The notes under the pieces are model-generated. The model made no database searches. It worked only from the letters and a program-made list of their open reading frames with translations, and had not been told where the DNA came from. From Trissonchulus latispiculum (Eukaryota > Nematoda > Enoplea > Enoplida > Ironidae), in contig JASAND010012684.1 of assembly GCA_030248195.1 (NCBI GenBank), forward strand, positions 1-64,000: a stretch of 64,000 nucleotides of DNA. Reading direction: 5' to 3'. Positions 51,441 to 62,953 of this stretch are shown here, one piece after another. Position 1 is the stretch's first letter. Each line of letters begins with the position of its first letter. The translations under genes were made by a program, and so were the position numbers.

Positions 51441-53914
51441 GTGCAGGCGCAAAAACAAATGTGTACCGACCCTTGGTCAGAATTCAGACCAGTCAGCGGA
51501 AATTTACAGGTTCCTGCACTCAGTTGTCCAGAATCCTGTCCAGCCCAGTGCAGGAAGCGGTAATGTTTCGAAGACAGCAGGGCTATCTGGTGTGGTTTAT
51601 TCCTACTTAACGAAAGCAGCAATGAAGAAACCGATTGCAGTTCCTGAGTCCCCGCGTTGAGTTCTATCGACATGGCGAAACTTGATTTTTGAGAATGTTC
51701 ACTCGAGCACAATGTTTGGCTTATCGACGTTGATTGAAGCTGACCAGAGATTACTCGATGCTACAGGCGAATAGAGCTCACAATTAGCTTTCTATCGATA
51801 CCAAGATTGTCCCAGTTCGTCCAGGCATTCGTTCAGAAATAGTTGCGAAACAGCTTTTTCCAAGACCTGATCCTGCACATGTTTGTCAACTCCTAGCTCC
51901 CAATAATTACTAAGTACGGACAAGCCTTAAAACTGTTAGTAGATCGCAATAGGTCGAGTGTGGATCGGTGTTCGTACTGCTACGGGCAAGCGTTTCGTCT
52001 AATCTAGGTAGCATAATCTCCTAAAATAAGATGTGCAGGTGCGAAAATCTTCCTGTACTGGCCCTTGGTCAGAATTCAGACCAGTCAACGGAAATTTACA
52101 GGTTCCTGCAGTCAGTTGTCCAGAATCCTGTCCAGCCCAGTGCAGGATGCGGTAATGTTTCGAAGACAGCAGGGCTATCTGGTATGGTTCATTCCTACTT
52201 AACGAAAGCAGCAAGGAAGAAACCGATTGCAGTTCCTGAATCCCCGCGTCGAGTTCTATCGACATGGCGAATCTTGATTTTATAAAATGTTCATTCGAGC
52301 ACAATGTTTGGCTTATCGACGTTGATTGAAGCTGGCCTGAGATTATTCGATGCTACAGGCGAATATAGCTCACAATTAGCTTTCTATCGATATCAAGCAT
52401 GTCCCAGTTCGTCCACGCATTCGCTCAGAAATAGCTAAGAAACAATTTTTTCCAAGACCTGATCCTGCACATGTTGGTCAATACCTAGCTACCAATGATT
52501 ACTATGTGAGGAGAAGTCTTAAAACTGTTAGTAGGTCTCAATAGGTCAATTGTGGCTCGGTATTAGTACTGTTATGGGCATGCGTTTCGTCTAATCTAGG
52601 CACCATAATCTCGTAAAATAAGACGTGCAGGTGCGAAAAACGAACCTGTACCGACCCTTGGTCAGAATTCAGACCAGTCAACGGAAATTTACAGGTTCCT
52701 GCAGTCAGTTGTCCAGAATCCTGTCCAGCCCAGTGCAGGAAGCGGTAATGCTTCGAAGACAGCAGGGCTATCTGGTATGGTTCATTCCTACTTAACGAAA
52801 GCAGCAAGGAAGAAACCGATTACAGTTCCTGAATCCCCGCGTCGAGTTCTATCGACATGGCGAATCTTGATTTTAGAAAATGTTCATTCGAGCACAATGT
52901 TTGGCTTATCGACGTTGATTGAAGCTGGTCAGAGATTATTTGATGCTACAGGCGAATAGAGCTCACAATTAGCTCTCTATTGATATCAAGCATGTCCCAG
53001 TTCGTCCACGCATTCGCTCAGAAATAGCTAAGAAACAATTTATTCCAAGACATGATCCTGCACATGTTGGTCATTACCTAGTTACCAATGATTACTATGT
53101 GAGGAGAAGTCTTAAAACTGTTAGTAGGTCTCAATAGGTCAGTTGTGGATCGGTATTAGTACTGCTCTGGGCATACGTTTCGTCTAATCTAGGTAGCATA
53201 GTCTCGTAAAATAAGACGTGCAGGTGCGAAAAACGAACCTGTACCGACCCTTGGTCAGAATTCTGACCAGTCAACGGAAAGTTACAGGTTCCTGCACCCG
53301 GCTGTCCAGAATCCTGTCCAGCTCAGTGCAGGAAGCTGTAATGTTTCGAAGACAGCAAGGCTCTCTGGCGTAGTTCCTTCCTACTTAACGAAGGCAGCTA
53401 GGAAGAAACCGATTGCAGTTCCTGAGTCCCCGCGTCGAGTTCTATCGACATGGCGAATCTTGATTTTTGAAAATGTTCACTCGAACACTATTTTTGCCTT
53501 ATCGACATTGATTGAAGCAGCCTACAGATTATTCGATGTTACAGGCGAAAAGAGCTCGCAATTAGCATTCTATCGATACCAAGCATGTCCCAGTTCGTCC
53601 ACGTATTCGCTCAGAAATGGTCACGAAACAATTATTTCCAAGACTTGATCCTGCACATGTTGGTCAATACCTAGTTACCAATAATTACTATATGAGGACA
53701 AGTCTTAAAACTGCTAATAAGTCAGAATAGGTCGATTGTGGATCGGTATTGGTACTGCTCTGAGCATGCGTTTCGTCGAATCTAGGTAGCATAATCCCCT
53801 AAAATAAGATGTGCAGGTGCGAAAAACGAACCTGTACCGACCCTTGGTCAGAATTCAGACCAGTCAATGGAAATTTACAGGCTCCTGCACCCAGTTGTCC
53901 AGAATCCCGTCCAG
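51441..53914. repeat. 592-bp tandem repeat, four units and a partial fifth
   Basis: Units start with GTGCAGG(C/T)GC at 51,441, 52,033, 52,625, 53,218 and 53,811 (spacing 592-593) and differ by scattered substitutions. Each carries GGTCAGAATTC(A/T)GACC, then GTCCAGAATCCTGTCCAG and GTGCAGGA(A/T)GC, also present in the 202-bp unit, so the two arrays share an ancestor. The fifth unit is cut after about 100 bases by the TTAGGC-like array. No gene is supported. Confidence 0.92.
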
Positions 53915-54535
53915 ACTTAGGACTTAGACCGAGACTTAGGTACGGGCTTATTCTTAGAAGTTTAGGCTTAGGCTTAGGCTTACGAGTTGCGACATATGCA
54001 TGTGCTTAGGCTTAGAATCCGAGACTTAGGCTTATGCTTACGAGAGCTTTCTGCTTAGGCTTAAACTGTAGAAGCCGAGACTTAGGCATAGGCTAGGCTT
54101 AGGCTTAGACTTACGTGCCGAGACATATGCATACGCTTAGGCTTAGCAACTGAGACCTTGGTTTATGGTGACGGGAGGCTTAGTCTTAGGCTTATACTTA
54201 CGTTCTGAGGCGTATGCTTAGGCTTAGAAGCCCAGACTTAGTCTTATGCTTACGAGAGGCTTCGGCTTAGGCACTTTAGAAGCTGAGACTTAGGCATAGG
54301 CTAGACTTAGGCACTTTAGAAGCCGAGACTTAGGCATAGGCTAGGCTTAGGCTTAGACTTACGTGCCGAGACATATGCATACGCTTAGGCTTAGCAGCTG
54401 AGACCTTGGCTTATGCTTACGAGAGGTTCAGGCTGAGGCTTTGACTTTGGAAGCCGAGACCTAGACATAGGCTAGGCTTGGGCTTAGACTTTCGAGCTGA
54501 GACATGCATACGCTTAGGCTTAGAAGCTTAACCTA
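53915..54535. repeat. Degenerate TTAGGC-type (nematode telomere-like) array
   Basis: Dozens of CTTAGG/TTAGGC units, the cleanest being GGCTTAGGCTTAGGCTTA near 53,965-53,985, with longer units of roughly 70-110 bases (for example GAGACATATGCATACGCTTA) superimposed. TTAGGC is the telomere repeat of most nematodes. The units are too degenerate for an active telomere. Confidence 0.75.
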
Positions 54536-55420
54536 AAACACTGCTGAAGTTGATGTGGACAAACTTGCCGAAAATGTTGGCAGCGCTTTTGTCTAAACGT
54601 TGAGTTCTGGCTATTGATCTAAGCAACTAGAGCAAAGATATTCTTTATCTGATATTCTGATAAGTCTTTATCAAGACAGCCAGACTAAGTATTATAAATA
54701 TCCCAAACACCAGCCCGATATAGCTAAAGATGTTGTCTATTCATCGTTCTATTGATAGCCAGGCCATTTCTATACCCTTCCTTATGTTGCTTCAAAAGCA
54801 CTGAATACCATCCGAAAACATTGCAGGAATGGTCAATATATTGCCCAAGTTGGTCAGAATTCTGGACAGGAGAAGAATTTGGAATGTCATACTCTCTACT
54901 CTAGCTATGATTCATCCTGCGATTTTTCAGTAATTTTTTTTAAAATATTGCCTAAGAAGCACTTTCCAAAAATCAAGCTAAATCAATAATTTTGCTTCTG
55001 GGGCACATATAGGCATTGTAGATCTCTTGAGGACACATCGCAGGCACGTTTGCTTCGATCGGCAGCTTGCAGGACCCTCCCCATCGATTTCTAGCGTTGC
55101 CCTTTAGTTTGGACAGAATCCTGGACATAGTGGTCAAAATCTTGTCCAGGCCGTCCAGAATACTGTCCACGGTGCAAGTACGCTTTTTTGGAGGTTTGGA
55201 CAAAATTCTGACCAGCTTGGTCAGAATTCTGACCACTCCAGTACGCTTTTTGAGGGGTTGGACAGAATTCTGACCAGCTTGGCCAGGATTCTGGACATAA
55301 GAATTTGTTGACTCAAGGGTCTGGACAGAATTCTGGACAAATTTGTCCAAAATCTTGGACAGCCCTGGTCAGAATTCTGACCAAAAAGTGCCCAAAATCT
55401 TCGGGTAAGAACCATGGTAG
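54536..55420. repeat. Cluster of quasi-palindromic GGACAGAATTCTGACC motifs
   Basis: Between about 54,845 and 55,390 a 16-18 base motif centred on GAATTCTG or GAATCCTG occurs many times, often as a perfect palindrome (GGTCAGAATTCTGACC). It is the same motif found in the 202- and 592-bp repeats. The minus-strand frame reading repeated VRILSKL/VRILTK is a translation of it. The first 300 bases show nothing else. Confidence 0.75.
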
Positions 55421-57800
55421 GCCTATGTAACCACAGTTGGCCTCTCCAGCACTAGGCTGGAGGAAAGGCCCTGCACTGTCTCAACACACATGTATAGGTA
55501 TGTAATTAGTCTAGAGTGGATTAGCCCCTAAAAGGAGATAAATGAAAGAAAAGTAAAATTTAGGTACTTAGGTAGCTTTTAATCGTAAGTAAGATAAATC
55601 TGTTAGTTTTAACTTAGGTATTAGTTAGTTTTAATTAGGTAGTTAAGTTTTAGGGGAGGTTCCCCCTGACCTCTCGAAGGGGTCTTTATGTATGTTTTTC
55701 CACGTAATAAAGACATCTTCTACTGGCCGAGGAAAGGAGGAACTTTTGTTCCTCCAAGGATTTATGGGTTCATACCCCGTCTTTGCAAAATACAGAAGCA
55801 AAGACGGAGGTAAAAAGAGGGAACCCTTAATAAAAGAATAATTAAATGTTCCCCCCTTGCAAAATCAAGGCTAAAAATAGCCTTCAAAACTTACCTTGCC
55901 AATTAGCAAACTCTTGCTAATTGGCCCAAAAATCCGAATTTTTTCACTTTTTCTCATCTCCTTCAAATTCTGTTCTTCATTTTTCCCTTTTGGCCTCTTT
56001 ACGGAACAAAGTTGTTTTCGTCTCTAGAAACTTAACTGCGAGACGTTTGCTTTTCGCATTTGGGCTCATTAGTCTTAAGAGCCATAAAATTCCCCAAATC
56101 TCACCACTCGAAGTGTGGCTGGAAAATATTTGTTTTCCAGATTTATGGCACAGAAGCCATAAATCCAGACTCTTTGGCGGCCCACGCACGTGGACTACCG
56201 TAGGTCACGACTCGGTAGTCCAATCAAAAAAGGTGATTGCACACACGCAGCCAGCCAGCTGCAAGTCGCGAAATACCGCCCCCAGACAGGGACTCGACTG
56301 AAAATTCGAATTTTCAGTCAGTCCCAGTTGAGCTTTTGCAGAGAGCGGTTGCTCTCCCCCACTCTCCGGATGTTTTCCAAGAGAGGTGTGCCTTGAGCCG
56401 TTATATGAAGGCCTTGGCATTAGCACCTCTCTTCCCCCCTCTCCCCCTAGGACGCACTTTCCTTATAGATTGAGAACACGCTGGCACTCTTAGGCTCGCA
56501 AACACCCCCTGTGGACCCTTATGCCCTCGAGGCGGTCCACAGGGGCAATTCTGCTGCAAATCCTGGGGACCCTTATGCCCTCGTGGCGGTCCCCAGGATC
56601 TGACTTCTGAATCTACCGGGGCCCTTGGGCCCCGATGATCATTTCGCGCACTTCTGTGACTGGGCCTAATCACCCCAGTTTTGACTTATGCACATGTGGA
56701 GGGTGAGGGCCTTTCGCCCCGCCCTCTGGGGTTATGTTGGGTGTGTGTTTTTAGGTTGGCTTGCGAGTTCCAAGCCCTCGCAAGCCAAACCCGATTATTT
56801 TCCGATTTCAGTCTGACAACCAGCAATCTTTTTCTCAATTCTAAAACCAATTTTTCTTCATAATCACCACTTTTGGTGATCTAAAGCCCTCAAATTTCGG
56901 TCCCCAGGTTAGGTCTCCAAAAGCTCATTTTCCCTGTTTTTGCTCATCTCCCACCCAACTATGAAAATAACCTAAAACTCCAGAAATTCATCAAATATTT
57001 GGGGCAACCTGGGTATGACGCAACCTAGGTATGACCCTTCCTGTTCCCCCCAAGCTCGCGAAGTTGAATAATTTCCCGGAATTGATACGCAAAAGAACAC
57101 CCGTTTTCCCCACAGCCGGCGGCCTGGTCCGCCGGCCTTTATTCTCGCCGTGCCAATTAAAACTACTCGCGGTTTCGTAATTGTGCTTTCTTTAATTCAG
57201 CCGGCCAAAAGAAAAAGATTGTTCCTAAAATCTGTTTCAAAAAAATGAATCTCTCATCTATACTTTAAACCAGTTAATTATCAAGATTTTAAATGGCGAA
57301 ATCCGGCTCCCCTGTTAATTTAAACAGTTGTTGCAGTTTTGTGTTTTTGATGATAATTGCGACAGCAATTATTATCCGACTTTTGGCTTCCAGAACACTT
57401 CCAAAATTCACACGCAGAAATTACACAAGCAATCACCTGGAAATGGCCACTACACGGGCCATTTTCGAATTGAAACGCACGTAGCTAGGTAGTAATTAGA
57501 ATAATTAGATTAGGCAGTAATTAGTGCGGGCTTAGGTTTTAAGCTGCTTAGGTTTTAAGTTACATTAATTATGAATTTCCGGGTTCCTCATAGAAATCCC
57601 TCCGCAGAGGAGGTCTTGAGGCCCCGTAATTAACTTTAATTAATATTTTGTGATTTGTATGCATGATGGGCACTTCATGTAGACTCCTCCCAGTTGGAGG
57701 TCTTGTCGCATGTCCAGTATGAATGAAAGAACGATAATAAGTGTATGCGTGGGGCTACTCATGTAAATACCTCCATGTTGAGGTCTTGAGAAAGTCCAGT
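55421..57800. repeat. Stem-loop-rich non-coding module, copy A
   Basis: No credible gene. It holds a dense series of perfect inverted repeats: 55,736-55,755 (8-bp stem), 55,777-55,807 (10), 55,867-55,884 (7), 55,898-55,925 (12), 56,119-56,140 (8), 56,141-56,164 (9), 56,191-56,222 (10), 56,296-56,319 (24-base palindrome), 56,506-56,545 (12), 56,561-56,598 (11), 56,758-56,786 (10) and 57,115-57,136 (8), then three TCATGTAAA/CCTCC hairpins (57,585-57,790). Features in the same order recur in 61.7-64.0 kb. Confidence 0.7.
56506..56598. repeat. Twin hairpins with different stems and the same loop
   Basis: Stem 1 CCCCTGTGGACC (56,506-56,517 with 56,534-56,545) and stem 2 TCCTGGGGACC (56,561-56,571 with 56,588-56,598) enclose nearly identical 16-base loops, CTTATGCCCTCG(A/T)GGC. 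Stem changes are matched on both sides. Confidence 0.85.
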
Positions 57801-60689
57801 AAATTATAATTAAAGTAACTTAATTAGTAGTTAGGTAGGTAGTTAGTAATTAATAATAATTAAATTAGGTACGTATCCGGGCCAGAAGAGAGCCCATGTT
57901 CGAATCCTGTAGAGTTTATAGCCGATAACTGTTTTGTAGTCTAGTCCTAATAATTGTCTAGTAGTTTAGAATCAGTAGTTGTCTAGAATTGCTGTTAATC
58001 TTTAATTCTTGGATCCCAGAGGCCTGCGCAGGTTATCTTTCTGAAGATGCGGAGCCTCTGCAAGAAATGGATCCGTGTTGCGATTATTAGGTAGGACAGT
58101 TGTTTAGACTCAAATTTAGGTAAGCTCATTTGCATATTTAGTGCTAGGGTTAATATTAGGTTTAACACTGTACTGTGTAACCAGGTTCGTGATTAGAGAT
58201 GTCCAAATAATAGCTGACAGTTACTAAGTTTAGTCTAGCGCTGTGTACCCGTAGGTTAGAGGGTAACAGTTCATAGTTTGAGTTCTGGTTCAGGTTATAG
58301 CCAAGATTAAGTCCCTAGACCCTAGAATAAGCCAGTACATGAGTTTCTAGGTAGGCATAGCTAAGTTTAGTTTAGTTAAGTTTGTAGTCGTTAATTCTAG
58401 TCAGTTAGGCAGTGTTGAGTAGTGCAGTCCACGTTCTGTGTTCAGTCCTCGATCCAGTCCAGCCTCATTTGCATAATTGGCCGGAAGCACCAGAACGGCC
58501 AGGAAAGCGTTCAATCTTGTTCATTTGCACACCAAAACCATCAAAATGTTGGAATCTCACCTAAAAGCAAAGAACAGTTAGCAACACACACACAGCACGT
58601 TTTGGGTGTCAAAACTCACACTTGGAAGCCAATTGGTCCGGATAATAGTAGCTGGGGTTTTAATCCCCGCCACCGCTGTTTCTAATGGGTCCTTATCTTA
58701 ATTTAATCCCCACCCATTTGATTCAGGTTGCCGCACGTCTGCTGCCTACGCCGGATCAGTCTGAGTCAGAAGAAGCTGGTCTCCATTCCAGAGATTGCAG
58801 CCTTTCCGCGGTGGAGTGGATCCTCCCCAGGCCCCAGTCCCCACTGGTCCCTGTGGAGCCCGAAATTGCTATCACCCCAGGTCCCAATGGAACCTGCCAG
58901 CATGTGGGCAAAGCGTTGGCCCCCACAGGCTACCCCCACCCCACCTCTGGGTGTGGGGGCTAGCCTGGACTGCCTATCCAGCAGCCCATACCTGGTCATT
59001 TGTTTCCTGCGGGAGGCAGGGATCATCCCGATGGTCCCTCCAATCTATGCCTAGCGAGATTCCTGAACAGAGAGAGAGAGAGAAGCTAGTCTGTGGTCCG
59101 ATTTGGAGTCAGTGTTCAGTGTCTTGCTCGTTGTCGCGTGACCAGTCCCTCGTCGTATCTTGTCAGTATCAGTCAGTTGCGGATCCACTTGATCCCGGAG
59201 TTCTTCCAGTCAGTACCTGTGTCAGGACGGTCATTGCAGTATCAGTCAGTTCAGTTCAGGAATCTGAAGAGGTAGCTACATTTGGTCTACTTTGACGAAG
59301 GTAGAGTGGCAAACAGCAGCAGAGACAGTCGGCGTAAAACCTGTGAATCAATCCGGGAACCTAACCAAGCCTAGTTTTGAACTCTTGCGAATCGATAACA
59401 TAGGATACTTATCCGACCCCATAGCATAATAGAGTTGAACATCAGGAAAAGTCCTGGAGACAGTGTGTACCCTAACCTAAACCCGAAACCAAACCAGTCA
59501 AATCTAAAAGGGCAATTCCGGCAGACTATTGTAACTACTGTTCACTGTACCGTAACCTTGCATTGAACACGATTTGCTGGAAACCATAACTACCGTCTGT
59601 ACTTTTGTGTCATAAATTGTGTGACTTTTAGACTCGTCTTCAGCCTACTTTTCAGGTTATCGTTCCCTGTCTTATCCGTGCTCGAGGATAAGACTGTATC
59701 AACTGGAAAGAGTCGATATAGAGACTATAAATTCCCCTGGTTTCCCCAATCCTAAACGAACTCACGAACGTAAACCCCTACCCGGTCTGTCAGAACACCA
59801 CTACAGTCTGTGCTTCAATCTAAGTGGAGATCTCCGAATCCCCACGCGCTGACCAGTGTTCTAGAGTGCTGATCAGATCTGCAGGCCGAAGAAGCCTAGC
59901 CTAAGCCTAACCGACTACAACAAACCTCACGACCCAAATCAGTTTACTTTCAGAATCAGCCAAGAACCACCGCAGATCTCAGTCACTCTATTACATATGC
60001 ATGCATGCATGTTTTTGAATTTCATTGGTCAAGTGATTTTGTGTAAAACTTCAGATTTGGGCCAAGTCATACCAAACTATTTCTGGACATAGTGTAATAG
60101 AAAGAACAATTTCTGTCTGTCTGTCAGGTTATTTCTGAGTTTTCATGAAGTGCCAATGCCTCAATTGACACATAATAAAATCCCACAGCATACGGAATTT
60201 GGAAATGTTTCTCATTATTTATAACGTTCTGGACACAGTTACAGATGTTGAAGTAGAAAGAGGTTGTTTGTTTCCCAAAAAATAAGATTATAGTGTTTAC
60301 GCTAACGTTTTAACCTTGCAACGTAGTCGTCAGCGTTTTAAAATAAAAGAAAAACATTACCTTGAATTGACAATAAATAAATTAGTTATTCATAATAAGT
60401 ACCAATTCATTCATAGGTGTTGGTGATAGCCTTGTTAGGTAGATGACAACAAGGTTATGAACCAATACTTCTAAGAAATCACCTTTTAGACACTATAAAA
60501 GGAAAACCTTTTTCATTATAAGCTATCAGTTGCATGAGTTTGTTGTTGCATTAAATAGCCCATATGTTATTGGGTTGCCTGGTTATAGCCCAGCCTGCAA
60601 CTGATGCCACTTGTGCTTGCTCGTTGTTTCATCGTTTGTTTGGTGATTGCCCACAGCAATTTCTTAAGTCACCATACCGAAGAAATGGA
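57801..60689. other. Non-coding region with scattered hairpins
   Basis: No gene supported. Contains a nested inverted repeat flanked by GGATCC (about 58,012-58,076), a stem AGGCTA-CCCCCAC (58,927-58,939 with 58,954-58,966), a GA run (about 59,071-59,083), a CTTATCC hairpin (about 59,671-59,692) and an ATGC run (59,997-60,011). The frames at 58,685-59,295 are Pro/Ser-rich without a family match. Confidence 0.5.
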
Positions 60690-60828
60690 GGAAAAACGAA
60701 GAGTGGTCTTGTCATCGACAAGTTTAAAGGAGAGAACTATCCCACTTGGAAGTTCAAAATGCAGATGAAGCTCACAGATAAAACTTGTGGGGATTCGTCG
60801 ATGAGACAGAAACATTTGTAATGGAATG
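60690..60828 (+). pseudogene. Ty1/copia gag fragment
   Basis: The frame reads LVIDKFKGENYPTWKFKMQM, matching the start of copia-type Gag (FxGxNYxxWKxxM). After LTDK the frame shifts by one base, and the neighbouring frame continues LWGFVDETE, the next conserved block, until a TGA at 60,826-60,828. It is a short relic; no protease, integrase or RT of this type is visible around it. Confidence 0.7.
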
Positions 60829-61700
60829 ACTTAGATCTTGTGCTCAAAAGCGGTTAAAAAAGTTAGTTTCTAATTGGTCATCGTCCCAGGAGAAGGGTCT
60901 ACAGAAAAACGGGATCAGGAAACCTCGTCTATGTTGAATCTTAGCTTTGATATTGTGTGCAAGCCATAGTTAATTGTAATTGTATGTTTGTCAAAATCAG
61001 AGGTGCCAGCCCCAGATAAACCTTTATAAACATTACGAGAGGAAAAGCTCAAATCTATTTCACCTCTAACGCTTAAGAAGGGCACCTACAAGCTTAGTCA
61101 GGATTAGTTAGCCTAAAATGATGAATTATCACACTAGAAGTAATTATAATAGTTATAATAAGCTCAACTCCAAGATTCCCCTTTCTGAAAGGACAGGTGT
61201 CTTTTCCCTCAGTGACCCGGGTGCGGTCACTCTCCCCTCTCATTGCCAGAAGTTATTAAGAACAGAAGAATCATAAAAAATCCAGGAATTCCAGTGTTGG
61301 CATAAAATCAAAATGTATAACTATCGTGGAAAGAATTCGACGTCTCCAGTTGCAAAGAATGCACTAATCTTTGTTAGCAGTGTCTAAAAGCATTTCCTAT
61401 TGTTTAATAACATCAATTAGAAGATGGTTTAACAAAATAATCGCATAACTCAGCTGTACGTAAGAAATTAAGCATAATAAGTACCTAGGTGCATTAATTT
61501 GTAATAATTCGTCTTTTACAGTGTTCCTAAGTTGTAATCTGTTGTCAGTAATGTTAATTAGTGTTAGTTAGGCTTATTTTATGTTAATTAGCTAATTATT
61601 ACGTAAGAAATGAATTTTTGGTCCGTGACACAACTTAGGCTCACAAGAAAGAGAATTTTCTCCCATTTCTGAAAATGCAATCCCCACATTTTAACTCCCA
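60829..61700. other. AT-rich non-coding sequence
   Basis: No gene supported. Two small hairpins lie at about 61,181-61,193 and 61,211-61,231 (AGTGACC stem). Confidence 0.5.
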
Positions 61701-62380
61701 AAATTGAGTGAGTTATAAACGAAAATGTTTTAGTAAGATTAGCTTTTATTTCTTAATCTTACTTTGCTTAAAAGGAAAGTCCAAAAAGGGGACTTCTAAA
61801 AAACCTTTATACTAACTTTCTTCCTTCTTTTCTTTCCTCCTTTCTTTGTCTGGGAGGTTGTCTACCTCCCAGACTACATAGCAGTCAGGTGTACTGCTGT
61901 CCCTTTCTTCTTTTCCTACGTACGAGAGGCTTGTCCTCAGGTGAACTTTTGTTGGGCCTAGTCCAGCAGAAGGAGGACAACAAAAGTTCGCCTCAATAGA
62001 GAAAATTAAGGCAAACATTTAACATATAGGTTAAGTTCGGAGGGGGCTTAATTAAATTCCCCCAATTAAAATTATTGCAAAAATCAACCAAATAGGTCTA
62101 GTCAAATACGTAGAATATCAAGATTCTCATTTTAAGTCTTTGAAGCTTACGTGGATTGCGTACAAGTTAGAAATAAGGGTCAAAATTAGCAGTAATTCCC
62201 TTTTGGTTACGTTTACATGTTAACCAAAGTTTCGCAAAGTTTTGCAGAATTTCAGCACCGAAAATCCATCAAAAAAGGGTCAGTTGGGGGGCAATAATTC
62301 GCAAATCTCATTAATTTCAGCCCTTAATGGCCCAGCTGGCTCAACCAGCCGCTGCTGGCCCTGTGGAAAAGATAGCAAGC

Positions 62381-62408
62381 TTCTAGAAAGTTCTAGAACT
62401 TTCTAGAA
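62381..62408. promoter_or_regulatory. Six-unit heat-shock-element-like array
   Basis: Three TTCTAGAA blocks spaced by two bases give six alternating TTC/GAA pentamers in perfect 5-bp phase, the consensus for heat-shock factor binding, inside a 36-base palindrome. An A/T-rich AAAATAAAAG follows at about 62,418-62,427. No gene follows within the window, so a regulated target is unknown. Confidence 0.55.
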
Positions 62409-62772
62409 GCTTTAGGCTAAAATAAAAGAGAAATTCCGCCCCCAGTTCGCTAATGACCTGTCACCGAGCTGTCAGCAAAACTGTCAGCTCGGTCCCCAAA
62501 ATTTCAGTTTCTTCAGTGTTCGTTTAGCAGCGACCGACAGCGGTCGGATTTTAACTTCCCTCCCCCGTGCGTATTACTTCTCGGACCACTGGTGTGGTAC
62601 GGGAATATAGTAATACGCACTCCTCTCTAGGACGCTTTTTAGGGACCTTTCTGGCCCACAGGCCAGAAAGGAAGATTAAGAAAACACACGAACACTACAA
62701 ATTAAGGAGCCACATGGGTCTCTTATGCCCGGCTCAGGATCTACAACCTAGGATAAAATATTAGGGTTTTTT

Positions 62773-62953
62773 GGCCATTTGGCCCTTTTTAATCTGTATT
62801 TTTCGGCCTTCGGGCCTTATTTTTTATATGGTATTTTGGGGCCTTCATGGCCAACTTTTATGGAATTTTTGGGCCAGTGAGCCCCGATTTTTATGGTAAC
62901 ATTTTGGGCCTAAGGCCAATTTTTAGTTCCATAGCATGTTGGGCCTCCGGGCC
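62773..62953. repeat. Array of six GGCC hairpins with a 34-bp period
   Basis: GGCC-loop-GGCC (one GGGC/GCCC) hairpins begin at 62,773, 62,805, 62,840, 62,871, 62,907 and 62,942. Loops are 3-6 bases and differ in sequence. The hairpins are separated by T-rich spacers. Confidence 0.85.

Noticed and set aside
50689..53914. CRISPR array
   Set aside because: Units are 202 and 592 bp tandem repeats without short repeats alternating with unique spacers, in eukaryotic DNA.
54973..55415. VRILSKL-repeat protein on the minus strand
   Set aside because: A translation of clustered GGACAGAATTCTGACC motifs.
58685..59295. Pro/Ser-rich frames as a host gene
   Set aside because: Overlapping frames with no domain, set among inverted repeats; no splice or start evidence.
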